DNA from: Microbacterium algeriense
GTDB taxonomy: Bacteria; Actinomycetota; Actinomycetes; Actinomycetales; Microbacteriaceae
DNA length: 64,000 nt
Assembly: GCF_008868005.1 (NCBI RefSeq)
Contig: NZ_WAAO01000002.1
Location: 310,001-374,000 of the forward strand
Direction of reading: 5' to 3'
Shown here: in pieces, positions 11,819 through 19,299 of the stretch
Layout of the letters: each line of letters begins with the position of its first letter
How positions within the stretch are numbered: the stretch's first letter is position 1
Made by a program: the position numbers and the translations under genes
Notes under the pieces: generated by a model
Seen by the model: the letters and a program-made list of their open reading frames with translations, nothing else
Databases searched by the model: none
What the model was told of the DNA's origin: nothing

Positions 11819-13045
11819 ATGACCCCGATGCGCAACTTCGACCAGTCGTCGAAGCTCAAGAACGTCCTGTACGAGATCCGCGGAAACGCCCTCGTCGAGG
11901 CGGCGCGATTGGAAGCGGAGGGGCACAAGGTCCTCAAGCTGAACACGGGCAACCCGGCGATCTTCGGGTTCGACGCTCCCCACCAGATCGTGCACGACAT
12001 GCTCGCGGCGCTGCCGACCGCGCACGGCTACAGCGACAGCAAGGGCATCATCTCGGCACGCCGAGCCGTCGTGAGCCGCTACGAGCAGATCGAGGGCTTC
12101 CCGCGGTTCGATCCGGACGACGTGTACCTCGGCAACGGCGTCTCCGAACTCATCACGATGACCATGCAGGCTCTGCTCGACGAGGGCGACGAGGTGCTGA
12201 TCCCGGCGCCCGACTACCCGCTGTGGACGGCCATGACCAGCCTCGCCGGCGGAACCCCCGTGCACTATCTCTGCGACGAGGAAGACGGCTGGCAGCCCGA
12301 CCTCGAGGACATCCGCTCGAAGATCACACCGCGCACCAAGGCGCTCGTGATCATCAACCCGAACAACCCCACGGGTGTGGTGTACTCGCGGCAGATCCTG
12401 GAAGGACTCGTGCAGATCGCGCGCGAGCATCAGCTGCTCCTGCTGTCGGACGAGATCTACGACCGCATCCTGTTCGACGACGCGGTGCACATCCCGACCG
12501 CGACGCTCGCCCCCGACCTGCTGTGCCTCACCTTCAACGGGCTCTCGAAGACGTACCGCGTGGCCGGCTACCGCTCCGGCTGGATGGTCATCACGGGCCC
12601 GCAGGATCACGCCAAGGGCTTCATCGAGGGGATCACGCTGCTGGCGTCGACCCGGCTCTGCCCCAACGTGCCGGCGCAGCACGCGGTGCAGGCCGCGCTC
12701 TCGGGCGTGCAGTCCATCGACGCGCTGATCGCGCCGACCGGTCGCCTCCACGAGCAGCGGGACATCGCCTGGGAAGGGCTCGAGTCGATCCCGGGTGTCT
12801 CCTGCGTCAAGCCGCAGGGAGCGCTGTACGCCTTCCCGCGTCTGGACCCGAACGTGCACGAGATCAGGGATGACGCCAAGCTCGTCTACGACCTGCTCGT
12901 CTCGGAGCACATCCTGCTCGTGCAGGGCACCGGATTCAACTGGTCGACCCCGGACCATCTGCGCCTGGTGACCCTCCCCGAGCCGCGAGTGCTGAGCGAA
13001 GCCGTCGAAAGGCTGGGGAACTTCCTCGCGAGCTACCGGCAGTAG
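11819..13045 (+). CDS. PLP-dependent class I aminotransferase, alanine-type
   Basis: Fold-type I aminotransferase of 408 residues. Visible motifs are the substrate region GNPAIFGFDAP, the cofactor-binding NPNNPTGVVYS, the segment LLLSDEIYDRILFD, and the Schiff-base lysine at K244 in NGLSKTYRVAGYRSGWM. The overall wording, including the N-terminus RNFDQSSKLKNVLYEIRG, fits the AlaA/AlaT alanine transaminase group, which converts pyruvate and glutamate to alanine and 2-oxoglutarate; substrate is inferred. Its 3' end overlaps the convergent CpaE-like ORF by about 110 bases. It stands alone as a leaderless unit after the secA terminator. Confidence 0.9.
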   Translation: MTPMRNFDQSSKLKNVLYEIRGNALVEAARLEAEGHKVLKLNTGNPAIFGFDAPHQIVHDMLAALPTAHGYSDSKGIISARRAVVSRYEQIEGFPRFDPDDVYLGNGVSELITMTMQALLDEGDEVLIPAPDYPLWTAMTSLAGGTPVHYLCDEEDGWQPDLEDIRSKITPRTKALVIINPNNPTGVVYSRQILEGLVQIAREHQLLLLSDEIYDRILFDDAVHIPTATLAPDLLCLTFNGLSKTYRVAGYRSGWMVITGPQDHAKGFIEGITLLASTRLCPNVPAQHAVQAALSGVQSIDALIAPTGRLHEQRDIAWEGLESIPGVSCVKPQGALYAFPRLDPNVHEIRDDAKLVYDLLVSEHILLVQGTGFNWSTPDHLRLVTLPEPRVLSEAVERLGNFLASYRQ

Positions 13046-14219
13046 TCGTCGTCGGCCCTTCGGGGGACAGCGACGCGGCGAGGCCGCGCACGGCGGCGAC
13101 GAAGGCGGACCGCGGCGCGACCTCGGACATCGGCCTCGCATGCAGCAGGGCGGCGTCCGTCGCCCGCTGGTCGAACGGCAGGAAGACGACGTCGTCGATG
13201 CCTCCGAACCGTTCCAGGGTTCTGCGCACCTGCCCGCGCGCATCGATGCCCAGGGGTCCGTGGCGGACGCGGTTGACGACCACGACGAGCGGCGTCGGAG
13301 ACGTGAGCCGCCGCAGTTCGGCGTGGTCGCGGAGGAACCTGCTGATGCCCAGCGGATCCGCCGTCGCGACCGCGACGATCAGATCCGCGTCCCGCAGGAC
13401 CGCAGAGGTGGCCGCATGCCGTCGGGGGCCGGTCAGATCGTACGTGAGCTCGTCGTCCGCATCGAAGGCGCCGGCCACATCGACGACCGTGTCATCGACC
13501 CAGTCCCGGCAGGCCATGAGCGCCGCGCGCAGACGCGCGTCCGACAGCTCCGGCCATCGGCTCGGCCGGTTGATGCCGGGAAGCACCTCGCACTCGCCGG
13601 CGCCGGCGCCGATCCGTGTCGCGAGTCTGGTCAGCTCCGCTGCGTCGAGGACGCCGCGCTCAGCCCGACGGCACGCCGCAGCCGCGCCGGGGGCGTCGTC
13701 GCTGAGCCCCAGGAGCAGCGCGAGGGACGGCGCGACGGTGTCGGCGTCGACGAGACCGACACTGCGTCCGCGCCGGCTCAGCTCCACGGCGAGCTGGATC
13801 GCGACGGTGGAGCGTCCGGGTGCGCCCTGAGGCCCCCAGACGGCGATGACGCGACGCGGCGCCCGCGCGGCGGGCCCCTCGGTCGTCGGCTCCGGGTCCG
13901 CCGCCAGCGCCTCCGCCACCTGCCACCCCGCCGCGTCGGGAGGGAGGGACGCCGACAGTCCTAGACGGCTGAGCAGCCGGGTGTCCGCTCCGCCGAGCGC
14001 GATGATGCGCACGCCAGCGCGATCGCACGTCGCGATCAGGTCCGCCGTCAGGACGGCGCGCGAGGCGGGCACGATGATGGCACCGGCTCCCGACAGCAGC
14101 TCCGCTCCGACAGCGACAGGCGTCCCGACGACCGACAGGACGACGACGCCCTCGAGCTCCAGCTCCGCGGCGAGCTCGTCCGCCCGCGGTTGCGGGATGG
14201 CCACGACGACGGCCGTCAC
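12936..14219 (-). CDS. CpaE/MinD-like ATPase
   Basis: Predicted P-loop partition-type ATPase of 427 residues. An N-terminal receiver-like region is followed near residue 145 by an atypical deviant Walker A, VWGPQGAPGRSTVA, where arginine stands in the usual lysine position. GLVDADTVAPSLALLLGL and VVDVAG follow. These fit the CpaE branch associated with pilus assembly or septum siting. The GTG start overlaps the stop of the SAF-domain gene as GTGA, so the two are translationally coupled. No tad pilus genes are nearby, so the role is open. The last 36 or so residues are read antisense to the end of the aminotransferase gene, an unusual convergent overlap. Confidence 0.8.
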   Translation of the reverse strand: MTAVVVAIPQPRADELAAELELEGVVVLSVVGTPVAVGAELLSGAGAIIVPASRAVLTADLIATCDRAGVRIIALGGADTRLLSRLGLSASLPPDAAGWQVAEALAADPEPTTEGPAARAPRRVIAVWGPQGAPGRSTVAIQLAVELSRRGRSVGLVDADTVAPSLALLLGLSDDAPGAAAACRRAERGVLDAAELTRLATRIGAGAGECEVLPGINRPSRWPELSDARLRAALMACRDWVDDTVVDVAGAFDADDELTYDLTGPRRHAATSAVLRDADLIVAVATADPLGISRFLRDHAELRRLTSPTPLVVVVNRVRHGPLGIDARGQVRRTLERFGGIDDVVFLPFDQRATDAALLHARPMSEVAPRSAFVAAVRGLAASLSPEGPTTTTAGSSRGSSPAFRRLRSALAARGGSPGADGPGSTS

Positions 14220-14836
14220 TCTCCGGACTCCCAGGGAACCACCGAGAGCGTGGCGCCGCCGGTCACCGCCGCGAGCACGTCGGCGACGTCCGCTCTGCCG
14301 ATCACGACCTCGAGGCGGGTGCGGGTGTCGGCCAGGACGCCCTCGGGACGAAGCACCTCGCGGACGACGGCATCCGCGACGAGGATGCGCGGGACGTCGA
14401 ACGTGCGACCGTCTTCGAGCAGCGGTGCGCTCCACACCTCGACCGCGGTGCCCGCCTGCACGTCCTCGGGGATTCCGGTGCCGCTCTCGATCACCACGGT
14501 CGTGGTGCGGAGGCGGTCCGCCGCGGTCAGGGCGCGCGCCGGGACGAGCTCGCCCTCCGCGATGGTGCGTGCGGCCACCTGGCCCGGTTCCAGACCCTCC
14601 GGGGCGAGGTAGTCGTCCGCGAGCGCCCCGAGCCCCACCTCGACGACCTGGAAGTCGTCGGAGGTGAGCGCCTCGCCCTGCGTGATGGTGCGGTGGGCGC
14701 GGAGGACGGGACTCGCATCGTCCGCGGCGGCGACGATGAGCCAGACGGCGGCGATCGAGAGCAGCACCAGGGCGATGCCCACGAGGAAGCGGATGTCGCC
14801 CCAGAACGCACGTCGGGACCGGGAGAGGGAAGCCAT
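14216..14836 (-). CDS. SAF-domain membrane protein, CpaB/RcpC-like
   Basis: Protein of 206 residues. It has a short basic N-terminus (MASLSRSRRAFWGDIR) and one membrane helix near residues 16-36. An extracytoplasmic SAF domain follows, beginning near VLRAHRTITQGEALTSDDFQ and containing LEPGQVAARTIAEGELV. SAF domains occur in CpaB/RcpC pilus secretion proteins and flagellar FlgA. Coupling to a CpaE-like ATPase suggests the remnant or minimal form of an export or pilus-related module; no secretin, TadA ATPase or prepilin gene is visible here. Confidence 0.8.
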   Translation of the reverse strand: MASLSRSRRAFWGDIRFLVGIALVLLSIAAVWLIVAAADDASPVLRAHRTITQGEALTSDDFQVVEVGLGALADDYLAPEGLEPGQVAARTIAEGELVPARALTAADRLRTTTVVIESGTGIPEDVQAGTAVEVWSAPLLEDGRTFDVPRILVADAVVREVLRPEGVLADTRTRLEVVIGRADVADVLAAVTGGATLSVVPWESGE

Positions 14837-14924
14837 GGCGACATCGTCACAGAAAGCTCGCCGACGCCGATCCGGTTATCCATAGGATGACGCGGGCGGG
14901 AGCGGGCGCCGGGGCGTCCGGGAC

Positions 14925-14936
14925 GACAATGGGGGA
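14925..14936 (+). promoter_or_regulatory. Candidate leaderless -10 of BldC-like gene
   Basis: GACAAT is six bases before the ATG; the intervening GGGGGA could also act as a weak Shine-Dalgarno. Confidence 0.4.
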
Positions 14937-15215
14937 ATGGCACCCCCTTCTGCCCGCGCGCCGCGTTTCCTCGCCCCCGCCCAAGTGGCGGAGCTGCTGA
15001 GCATCGAGGTGGGCGAGGTGATCGACCTGCTCCACGAGGGGCGGCTCCGCGGCGCGCAGCTCGGGTCGCCGGGGCGCTGGCGGGTGGAGGAATCCAGTCT
15101 GGACGGGTACCTGGCCGAGGAGTCCGAGAACGCGCGGAGGATGGCGCTGTGGCGCCAGTCCCAGGCTGCCAGCTTCCCGGAGGTCTGGGGAGTCTCCTCG
15201 GCTCACGGCATCTGA
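14937..15215 (+). CDS. Small helix-turn-helix protein, BldC/excisionase type
   Basis: Protein of 92 residues. The MerR/excisionase-like DNA-binding domain FLAPAQVAELLSIEVGEVIDLLHEGRLRGAQL is followed by the wing GSPGRWRVEESSLDGYL. BldC-type proteins bind DNA cooperatively and act in actinobacterial development or cell physiology. This protein sits alone and is divergent from the SAF/CpaE pair. Its 3' end overlaps the convergent hypothetical gene by 13 bases. The target is unknown. Confidence 0.82.
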   Translation: MAPPSARAPRFLAPAQVAELLSIEVGEVIDLLHEGRLRGAQLGSPGRWRVEESSLDGYLAEESENARRMALWRQSQAASFPEVWGVSSAHGI

Positions 15216-15811
15216 TCGCTCGACGCCTGCACCGCGACCAGCGACGCGAAGGGGATCATGCGGAACCCGCGCACGGCTCCGGCCCTGCGCGGCTCGTCGG
15301 GGTCGTGCACCGCGATGTCGAGGTGGTCGAAGGCGGCACGATCGATCGTGCCGTGCACGTCGGCGAGGGGAGTGCTGAGGTGCACGGGGATGCGGCGACG
15401 TGCGAGGTCGCGCAGCACGAAGCCGAGCGTCATCCGCTCCCGCAGGGTGCGATCCGTCGACTCGGCGGCTTCGAGGCTCGCCAGGAGCAGGCCGTGGTCC
15501 GTCGCGATGCCGACGATCGCATGGAGCGGGAACAGCACGGAGGACTGCTCAGGGTGCCCGTCCCCGGAACTGCGGGATGATGCGGCGACCCAGTCCGCGC
15601 CGAGCGTGCGGAGGGTGACCGGCAGCCGACGCCCGTTGCGCAGTTCGATCGTCGCGTCGGCCTCGGCGCCGCAGAGCACGCGCAGGCGGGAGCGCAGTTC
15701 CAGCCGTGCGATGCGCAGCCGCTCGGACTCGGCATCGAGCACGGCGCGCTCGGCCTCCCACTCCGACGCGAGCTGACCCTCGAGGTCTTCGAACAGGCGG
15801 TCCCAGTGCAT
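15203..15811 (-). CDS. Hypothetical protein, unknown function
   Basis: Protein of 202 residues starting MHWDRLFEDLEGQLASEWEAER. The first 50 residues look like an amphipathic, probably coiled-coil helix. The rest has alternating hydrophobic strands (ATIELRNGRRLPVTLRTLGADWVAA, SSVLFPLHAIVGIA) suggesting a beta-rich fold. A longer reading frame extends upstream, but this ATG is favoured because TACGCT lies seven bases before it, matching the leaderless pattern. I recognise no family with confidence. The neighbouring HTH and Rv3235-like genes give no functional hint. Confidence 0.7.
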   Translation of the reverse strand: MHWDRLFEDLEGQLASEWEAERAVLDAESERLRIARLELRSRLRVLCGAEADATIELRNGRRLPVTLRTLGADWVAASSRSSGDGHPEQSSVLFPLHAIVGIATDHGLLLASLEAAESTDRTLRERMTLGFVLRDLARRRIPVHLSTPLADVHGTIDRAAFDHLDIAVHDPDEPRRAGAVRGFRMIPFASLVAVQASSDQMP

Positions 15812-15944
15812 CCGACAGAGCGTAGGCGACGGGCGTGCGGGATGTACGAGTAATCCACATTCTTCTGCCGCGGCGGCCCGCGGACCGGCGACCCGGTGCT
15901 GTACTGACGGCCTCGCAGACCTCCCCGACCGAGAGATCGACACG

Positions 15945-16328
15945 ATGCCGCACGAGTACTTCGCACCCCAGCCCACCCCGACCAGTGAACTGCCGGATCC
16001 TGCACCGCTGCTGCGGAGCCTGACCCACGGCGTGCTGGAGGTCCTCGCGGGCGTGCGGGAGGTCGATCCGCTCGCGCGCTGGTTCAGCGAAGACGCGTTC
16101 CGCAGCCTCGTCGTCAGAGCCAACCTCTCCGCCAGGGCGCGCAGCGCGCGCGGCGTGGCACCCCGGCGACCGCAGTTCGAGATCCGGGCGCAGCGCGTCA
16201 CGGAACCCGTCGACGGCGTGATCGAAGCGGCGGTCGTCGTCGCGGGCCCTGGGCGCACACGAGCCGTCGCCATCCGGCTCGAGGGCATCGACCGGCGCTG
16301 GCGCGCCACGTCCCTGGCGATCCTGTGA
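15945..16328 (+). CDS. Rv3235-family protein
   Basis: Small protein of 127 residues. The core PLLRSLTHGVLEVLAGVREVDPLARWFSED and the block FRSLVVRANL are typical of the uncharacterised Rv3235 (DUF6459-like) family found in most actinobacteria near secA. The C-terminus (TRAVAIRLEGIDRRWRATSL) predicts strands of a small alpha/beta fold. No catalytic motif is visible. A weak GAGAG lies ahead of the ATG. Family recognition is by pattern and position only. Confidence 0.75.
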   Translation: MPHEYFAPQPTPTSELPDPAPLLRSLTHGVLEVLAGVREVDPLARWFSEDAFRSLVVRANLSARARSARGVAPRRPQFEIRAQRVTEPVDGVIEAAVVVAGPGRTRAVAIRLEGIDRRWRATSLAIL

Positions 16329-16340
16329 CGGATGTCACCG

Positions 16341-16352
16341 TAGGCTGGTCAG
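16341..16352 (+). promoter_or_regulatory. Leaderless -10 of pdtaS
   Basis: TAGGCT plus six bases then GTG, with no Shine-Dalgarno. This also fixes the GTG as the start. Confidence 0.65.
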
Positions 16353-17837
16353 GTGTCAACCCTCAGTGATCTCGCCCATGAGCAGGGCCTCCTGACCGAC
16401 AGCGACGTCGAATGGCTTCACCGCCTGGCCGGGGACGGGCAGCTGCTCGCCGACCTGGCTTCCGCCGACATCGTGATCTGGATCCAGACGGACGACGGGT
16501 CGTTCATCGCCGTCGCCCATGCCAGGCCCAGCGGTGCGGCGACGCTCTTCTACCGGGACATCGTCGGCGAGCGGGTCCGTCCGCAGTGGCGCACCCAGGT
16601 GCAGGGCGCCTTCGAGTCCGCCGAGATCGTCGACTCCTCCTCGCCGGACTGGTTCGAGGAAACCCCGACGAGGGTGCGTGCCGTGCCGATCGTGAGCGAG
16701 CGGCGCGCGGCCGACGCGCCCGCCACCGTCATCGGCGTCGTGACCCGGCACACGAACCTGGGCGAGGTGCGCACGCCGTCGCGTCAGCAGATCACCTTCG
16801 ACGAGTGCGCCAACGACCTGTTCCGCATGATCGCCGACGGCAGCTTCCCTGACCTGGCGGCTCCGACCTCCCCTCGGCGGGGGGCGCCGCGTGCATCGGA
16901 CGGCCTCATCCGCATCGACGTGGACGGCATCACGACCTTCGCCAGCCCCAACGCGCTCTCCGCGTTCAACCGCATGGGCTTCGACGACGAGCTGGAGGGG
17001 GAGTCGCTCGCCGAGGTGACGACGCGGCTCGTCCCGCCCTCCCGGCAGGTCGACGAGTCGCTCCCCGTGGTGGTCACCGGTCGGGCGCCGTGGCGCACCG
17101 ACATCGAAGCCCGCGGCGTCACGGTGTCGCTGCGCGCGATCCCGCTGAAGGACCACGGCACGCGCATCGGCGCGATCGTGCTCTGCCGAGACGTCTCGGA
17201 GCTTCGCCATCAGGAGCAGGAGCTCATCACCAAGGATGCGACGATCCGCGAGATCCACCACCGGGTGAAGAACAACCTCCAGACCGTGGCGTCGCTGCTG
17301 CGGATCCAGGCGCGCCGGACGCACTCCGACGAGGCGCGCGACGCGCTGACGCAGGCCATGCGTCGCGTGGACGCGATCGCCGTCGTCCACGACACCCTGG
17401 CGCAGGGCCTGACCCAGAAGGTGGACTTCGACGAGGTCTTCCACCGGGTGCTCAAGCTGGTCGCCGAGGTGGCATCCGCTCCGAATACCCGCGCGCGCAC
17501 GCAGTCGACGGGGCGTTTCGGTGTGCTGCCGAGCGAGTACGCCACGCCCCTCGCTCTCGCGCTCACGGAGGTCGTCACCAACGCCGTGGAGCACGGTCTC
17601 GCCGGGCAGGAGGGCGTCGTCACGATCGATGCCAAGCGCACCGAGGACAACCTGCGGGTGACCGTCCGCGACACCGGACTCGGGCTGCCGGAGGGGCGGA
17701 TCGGCCAGGGGCTCGGGACGCAGATCATCCGCACCCTGATCCAGGGCGAGCTCGGCGGCACGATCGAGTGGCACGGCACGGACGGCGAGGGCACCGAGGT
17801 CGTCATCGACATCCCGCTGCGCTGGCTGGAGCGCTGA
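16353..17837 (+). CDS. pdtaS: Soluble sensor histidine kinase PdtaS-like
   Basis: Cytosolic kinase of 494 residues. An N-terminal GAF-type domain (about 1-160) is followed by a PAS-like domain (about 185-290). The HisKA_2 dimerisation motif IREIHHRVKNNLQTVASLLRIQAR (H302/H303) and an HATPase domain (VTNAVEHGLAG, DTGLGLPEG) complete it. This is the architecture of PdtaS, whose partner PdtaR is an ANTAR antiterminator that binds RNA; pdtaR is not in this window. The neighbour is whiB1, convergent, as I recall for Rv3219/Rv3220c in M. tuberculosis. Confidence 0.92.
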   Translation: MSTLSDLAHEQGLLTDSDVEWLHRLAGDGQLLADLASADIVIWIQTDDGSFIAVAHARPSGAATLFYRDIVGERVRPQWRTQVQGAFESAEIVDSSSPDWFEETPTRVRAVPIVSERRAADAPATVIGVVTRHTNLGEVRTPSRQQITFDECANDLFRMIADGSFPDLAAPTSPRRGAPRASDGLIRIDVDGITTFASPNALSAFNRMGFDDELEGESLAEVTTRLVPPSRQVDESLPVVVTGRAPWRTDIEARGVTVSLRAIPLKDHGTRIGAIVLCRDVSELRHQEQELITKDATIREIHHRVKNNLQTVASLLRIQARRTHSDEARDALTQAMRRVDAIAVVHDTLAQGLTQKVDFDEVFHRVLKLVAEVASAPNTRARTQSTGRFGVLPSEYATPLALALTEVVTNAVEHGLAGQEGVVTIDAKRTEDNLRVTVRDTGLGLPEGRIGQGLGTQIIRTLIQGELGGTIEWHGTDGEGTEVVIDIPLRWLER

Positions 17838-17859
17838 GCGCCGCAGGGGCCGGACAGAC

Positions 17860-17894
17860 GGAAGCGGCCTGAGAGTGGATCTCAGGCCGCTTCC
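17860..17894. terminator. Bidirectional terminator between pdtaS and whiB1
   Basis: GGAAGCGGCCTGAGA and TCTCAGGCCGCTTCC form a perfect 15-pair stem around GTGGA, between convergent genes. Confidence 0.85.
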
Positions 17895-17901
17895 GGGATG
17901 A

Positions 17902-18150
17902 TCAGGAGGCGCGTCGAGCGCGGGCGGCGCGACGCTTGAGGGCGCGACGTTCGTCTTCGGAGAGACCGCCCCAGACGCCGGAGTCCTGGCTCGTCTCCAA
18001 GGCGTACTGCAGGCAGATCTCGGTGACCGTGCAGGTGGCGCAGACGGTCTTCGCCTTCTCGATCTGGTCGACGGCGGGTCCGGTGTTCCCCACGGGGAAG
18101 AACAGCTCGGGGTCGACAGTCAGGCAGGCGGCCTTATCGCGCCAGTCCAT
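17902..18150 (-). CDS. whiB1: WhiB-family iron-sulfur regulator WhiB1
   Basis: Protein of 82 residues with the four cluster cysteines C9, C37, C40 and C46 (CATC and CLQYA context), the GVWGG turn near 58-62 and a basic tail KRRAARARR for DNA contact. WhiB proteins carry a 4Fe-4S cluster and bind the principal sigma factor region 4; WhiB1 is NO-responsive and essential in mycobacteria. Placement beside pdtaS supports the WhiB1 subgroup. Ribosome-binding site GAGGAG precedes the ATG. The upstream region of about 230 bases is unusually long for this window and likely carries regulated promoters. Confidence 0.93.
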   Translation of the reverse strand: MDWRDKAACLTVDPELFFPVGNTGPAVDQIEKAKTVCATCTVTEICLQYALETSQDSGVWGGLSEDERRALKRRAARARRAS

Positions 18151-18381
18151 GGGGGCTCCTCGGTGTGGATTTTCGTGAGATGTCGCAAAGCGACCCCTCG
18201 GATTCGAGCGGCGGTTCGGGTTCCGCTACCCTGTTGAGATGCGGGCGGATGCCCGCGAATTGTGATGCGAGTGTGAATGCTCGCCCCACGCCGCTGTGGG
18301 AGCACATGACTTTCTCTATTCTGTTACATGAAAACCCCGAAATCAAGGGTTTTCTTCTGTCATCGATCCCCGGGAGACACC
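18151..18381. promoter_or_regulatory. whiB1 upstream regulatory region
   Basis: Non-coding gap between divergent genes, relatively AT-rich for this genome. It contains the small hairpin GCGGGC-GGAT-GCCCGC and two direct GTGA-containing elements (GTGATGCGAGTGTGA). I cannot place a convincing -35/-10 for whiB1. TATTCT lies five bases before an ATG at 18328 on the other strand. Confidence 0.35.
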
Positions 18382-18768
18382 GTGCGCGCACCTGGACTGG
18401 CTCTCGCGGCAGCGGCTGTCCTCGGCCTGGAGGCGCTCGCGCTCCTCGTCTTCGCGATCATCGAGCTGGTCGGTCTGGGCGCCGGTGACGCGGCGTCGCT
18501 CCCGACCGCTGTCGCGTTGATCGTGCTCACCCTGATCGGAGCCGCTGCCCTCGTGGCGTTCGCGCTGGGCACCCGCGCCGGCCGCTCCTGGGCGCGTTCC
18601 GGGGGAGTGGTGTTCCAGGTGCTGGCGGTCGCGCTGGCGCTGGCCGCGCTCACGCTGCAGCCGGTCTCGTGGACGTTCGTCCTCGGCGTGGGGCTTCCCG
18701 CGCTCGTCGGCTTCGTGCTGCTGATCTCCAGCGCGCGCCGCGAAGGGGAGCGCCGCGAGGCGGAGTGA
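18382..18768 (+). CDS. Small four-helix membrane protein
   Basis: Protein of 128 residues beginning at a GTG (VRAPGLALAAAAVLGLEAL) preceded by GGGAG at good spacing. About four hydrophobic segments follow (for example ALIVLTLIGAAALVAFALG and FVLGVGLPALVGFVLLISS), and the tail is charged (ARREGERREAE). An in-frame ATG 54 bases upstream would add MKTPKSRVFFCHRSPGDT; TATTCT five bases before it could drive a leaderless version, so the start is uncertain. No family is recognised. It is convergent with bcp. Confidence 0.65.
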   Translation: MRAPGLALAAAAVLGLEALALLVFAIIELVGLGAGDAASLPTAVALIVLTLIGAAALVAFALGTRAGRSWARSGGVVFQVLAVALALAALTLQPVSWTFVLGVGLPALVGFVLLISSARREGERREAE

Positions 18769-18813
18769 GCCCGTCGGCTCCGACCGAGCCGCGACCGCTG
18801 GGGTGCGGAGCGC

Positions 18814-19287
18814 TCAGGCGTCGATGCCGAGCTGCTTGCGCAGTCGCGCGACGTGACCGGTGGCCTTGACGTTGTACTGGGCGAGGGTGATCGTCCCGTG
18901 CTCGTCGAGCACGAACGTCGAGCGGATCACGCCCTCGACGAGCTTGCCGTAGTTCATCTTCTCGCCCCAGGCTCCGTACGCGGAGTGGACGGCATGGTCG
19001 GGGTCGCTGAGGAGCGGGAAGGTGAGTCCGTCGCGCTCGCGGAACGTCGTCAGCGTCGCCGGGTCGTCGCGGGAGACGCCGATGACGCGATAGCCGGCGC
19101 CCTGGAGTGACGAGATGCTGTCACGGAAGTCGCAGGCCTCGGTCGTGCAGCCGGGGGTCATCGCGGCCGGGTAGAAGTAGAGAACCGTCTTCTGACCGCG
19201 GAGATCCGCGAGACGGACGGTGTTGCCGTCCTGGTCGAGGAGAGCGAAGTCGGGGGCGGCGGTTCCGGGTTCCAGGCGCTGAGTCAC
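18814..19287 (-). CDS. bcp: Thiol peroxidase Bcp (peroxiredoxin Q)
   Basis: Peroxiredoxin of 157 residues, thioredoxin fold. The peroxidatic C47 is in YPAAMTPGCTTEACDFRD and the resolving C52 is five residues later, as in the atypical 2-Cys BCP/PrxQ class. ISRDDP-like GVSRDDPATLTTF and the C-terminal VKATGHVARL also match. It reduces hydrogen and organic peroxides using thioredoxin. The GTG start is six bases after TAGGCT on this strand, so a leaderless transcript is likely. It lies downstream of rsgA in the same direction, but its own promoter suggests independent expression. Confidence 0.93.
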   Translation of the reverse strand: MTQRLEPGTAAPDFALLDQDGNTVRLADLRGQKTVLYFYPAAMTPGCTTEACDFRDSISSLQGAGYRVIGVSRDDPATLTTFRERDGLTFPLLSDPDHAVHSAYGAWGEKMNYGKLVEGVIRSTFVLDEHGTITLAQYNVKATGHVARLRKQLGIDA

Positions 19288-19299
19288 CCCCTCAGCCTA
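19288..19299 (-). promoter_or_regulatory. Leaderless -10 of bcp
   Basis: Reverse-strand TAGGCT-GAGGGG-GTG. The hexamer overlaps the end region of rsgA. Confidence 0.6.

Noticed and set aside
18151..18381. A CRP-type site ahead of whiB1
   Set aside because: The two GTGA elements are in direct, not inverted, orientation, so they do not form a TGTGA-N6-TCACA site.
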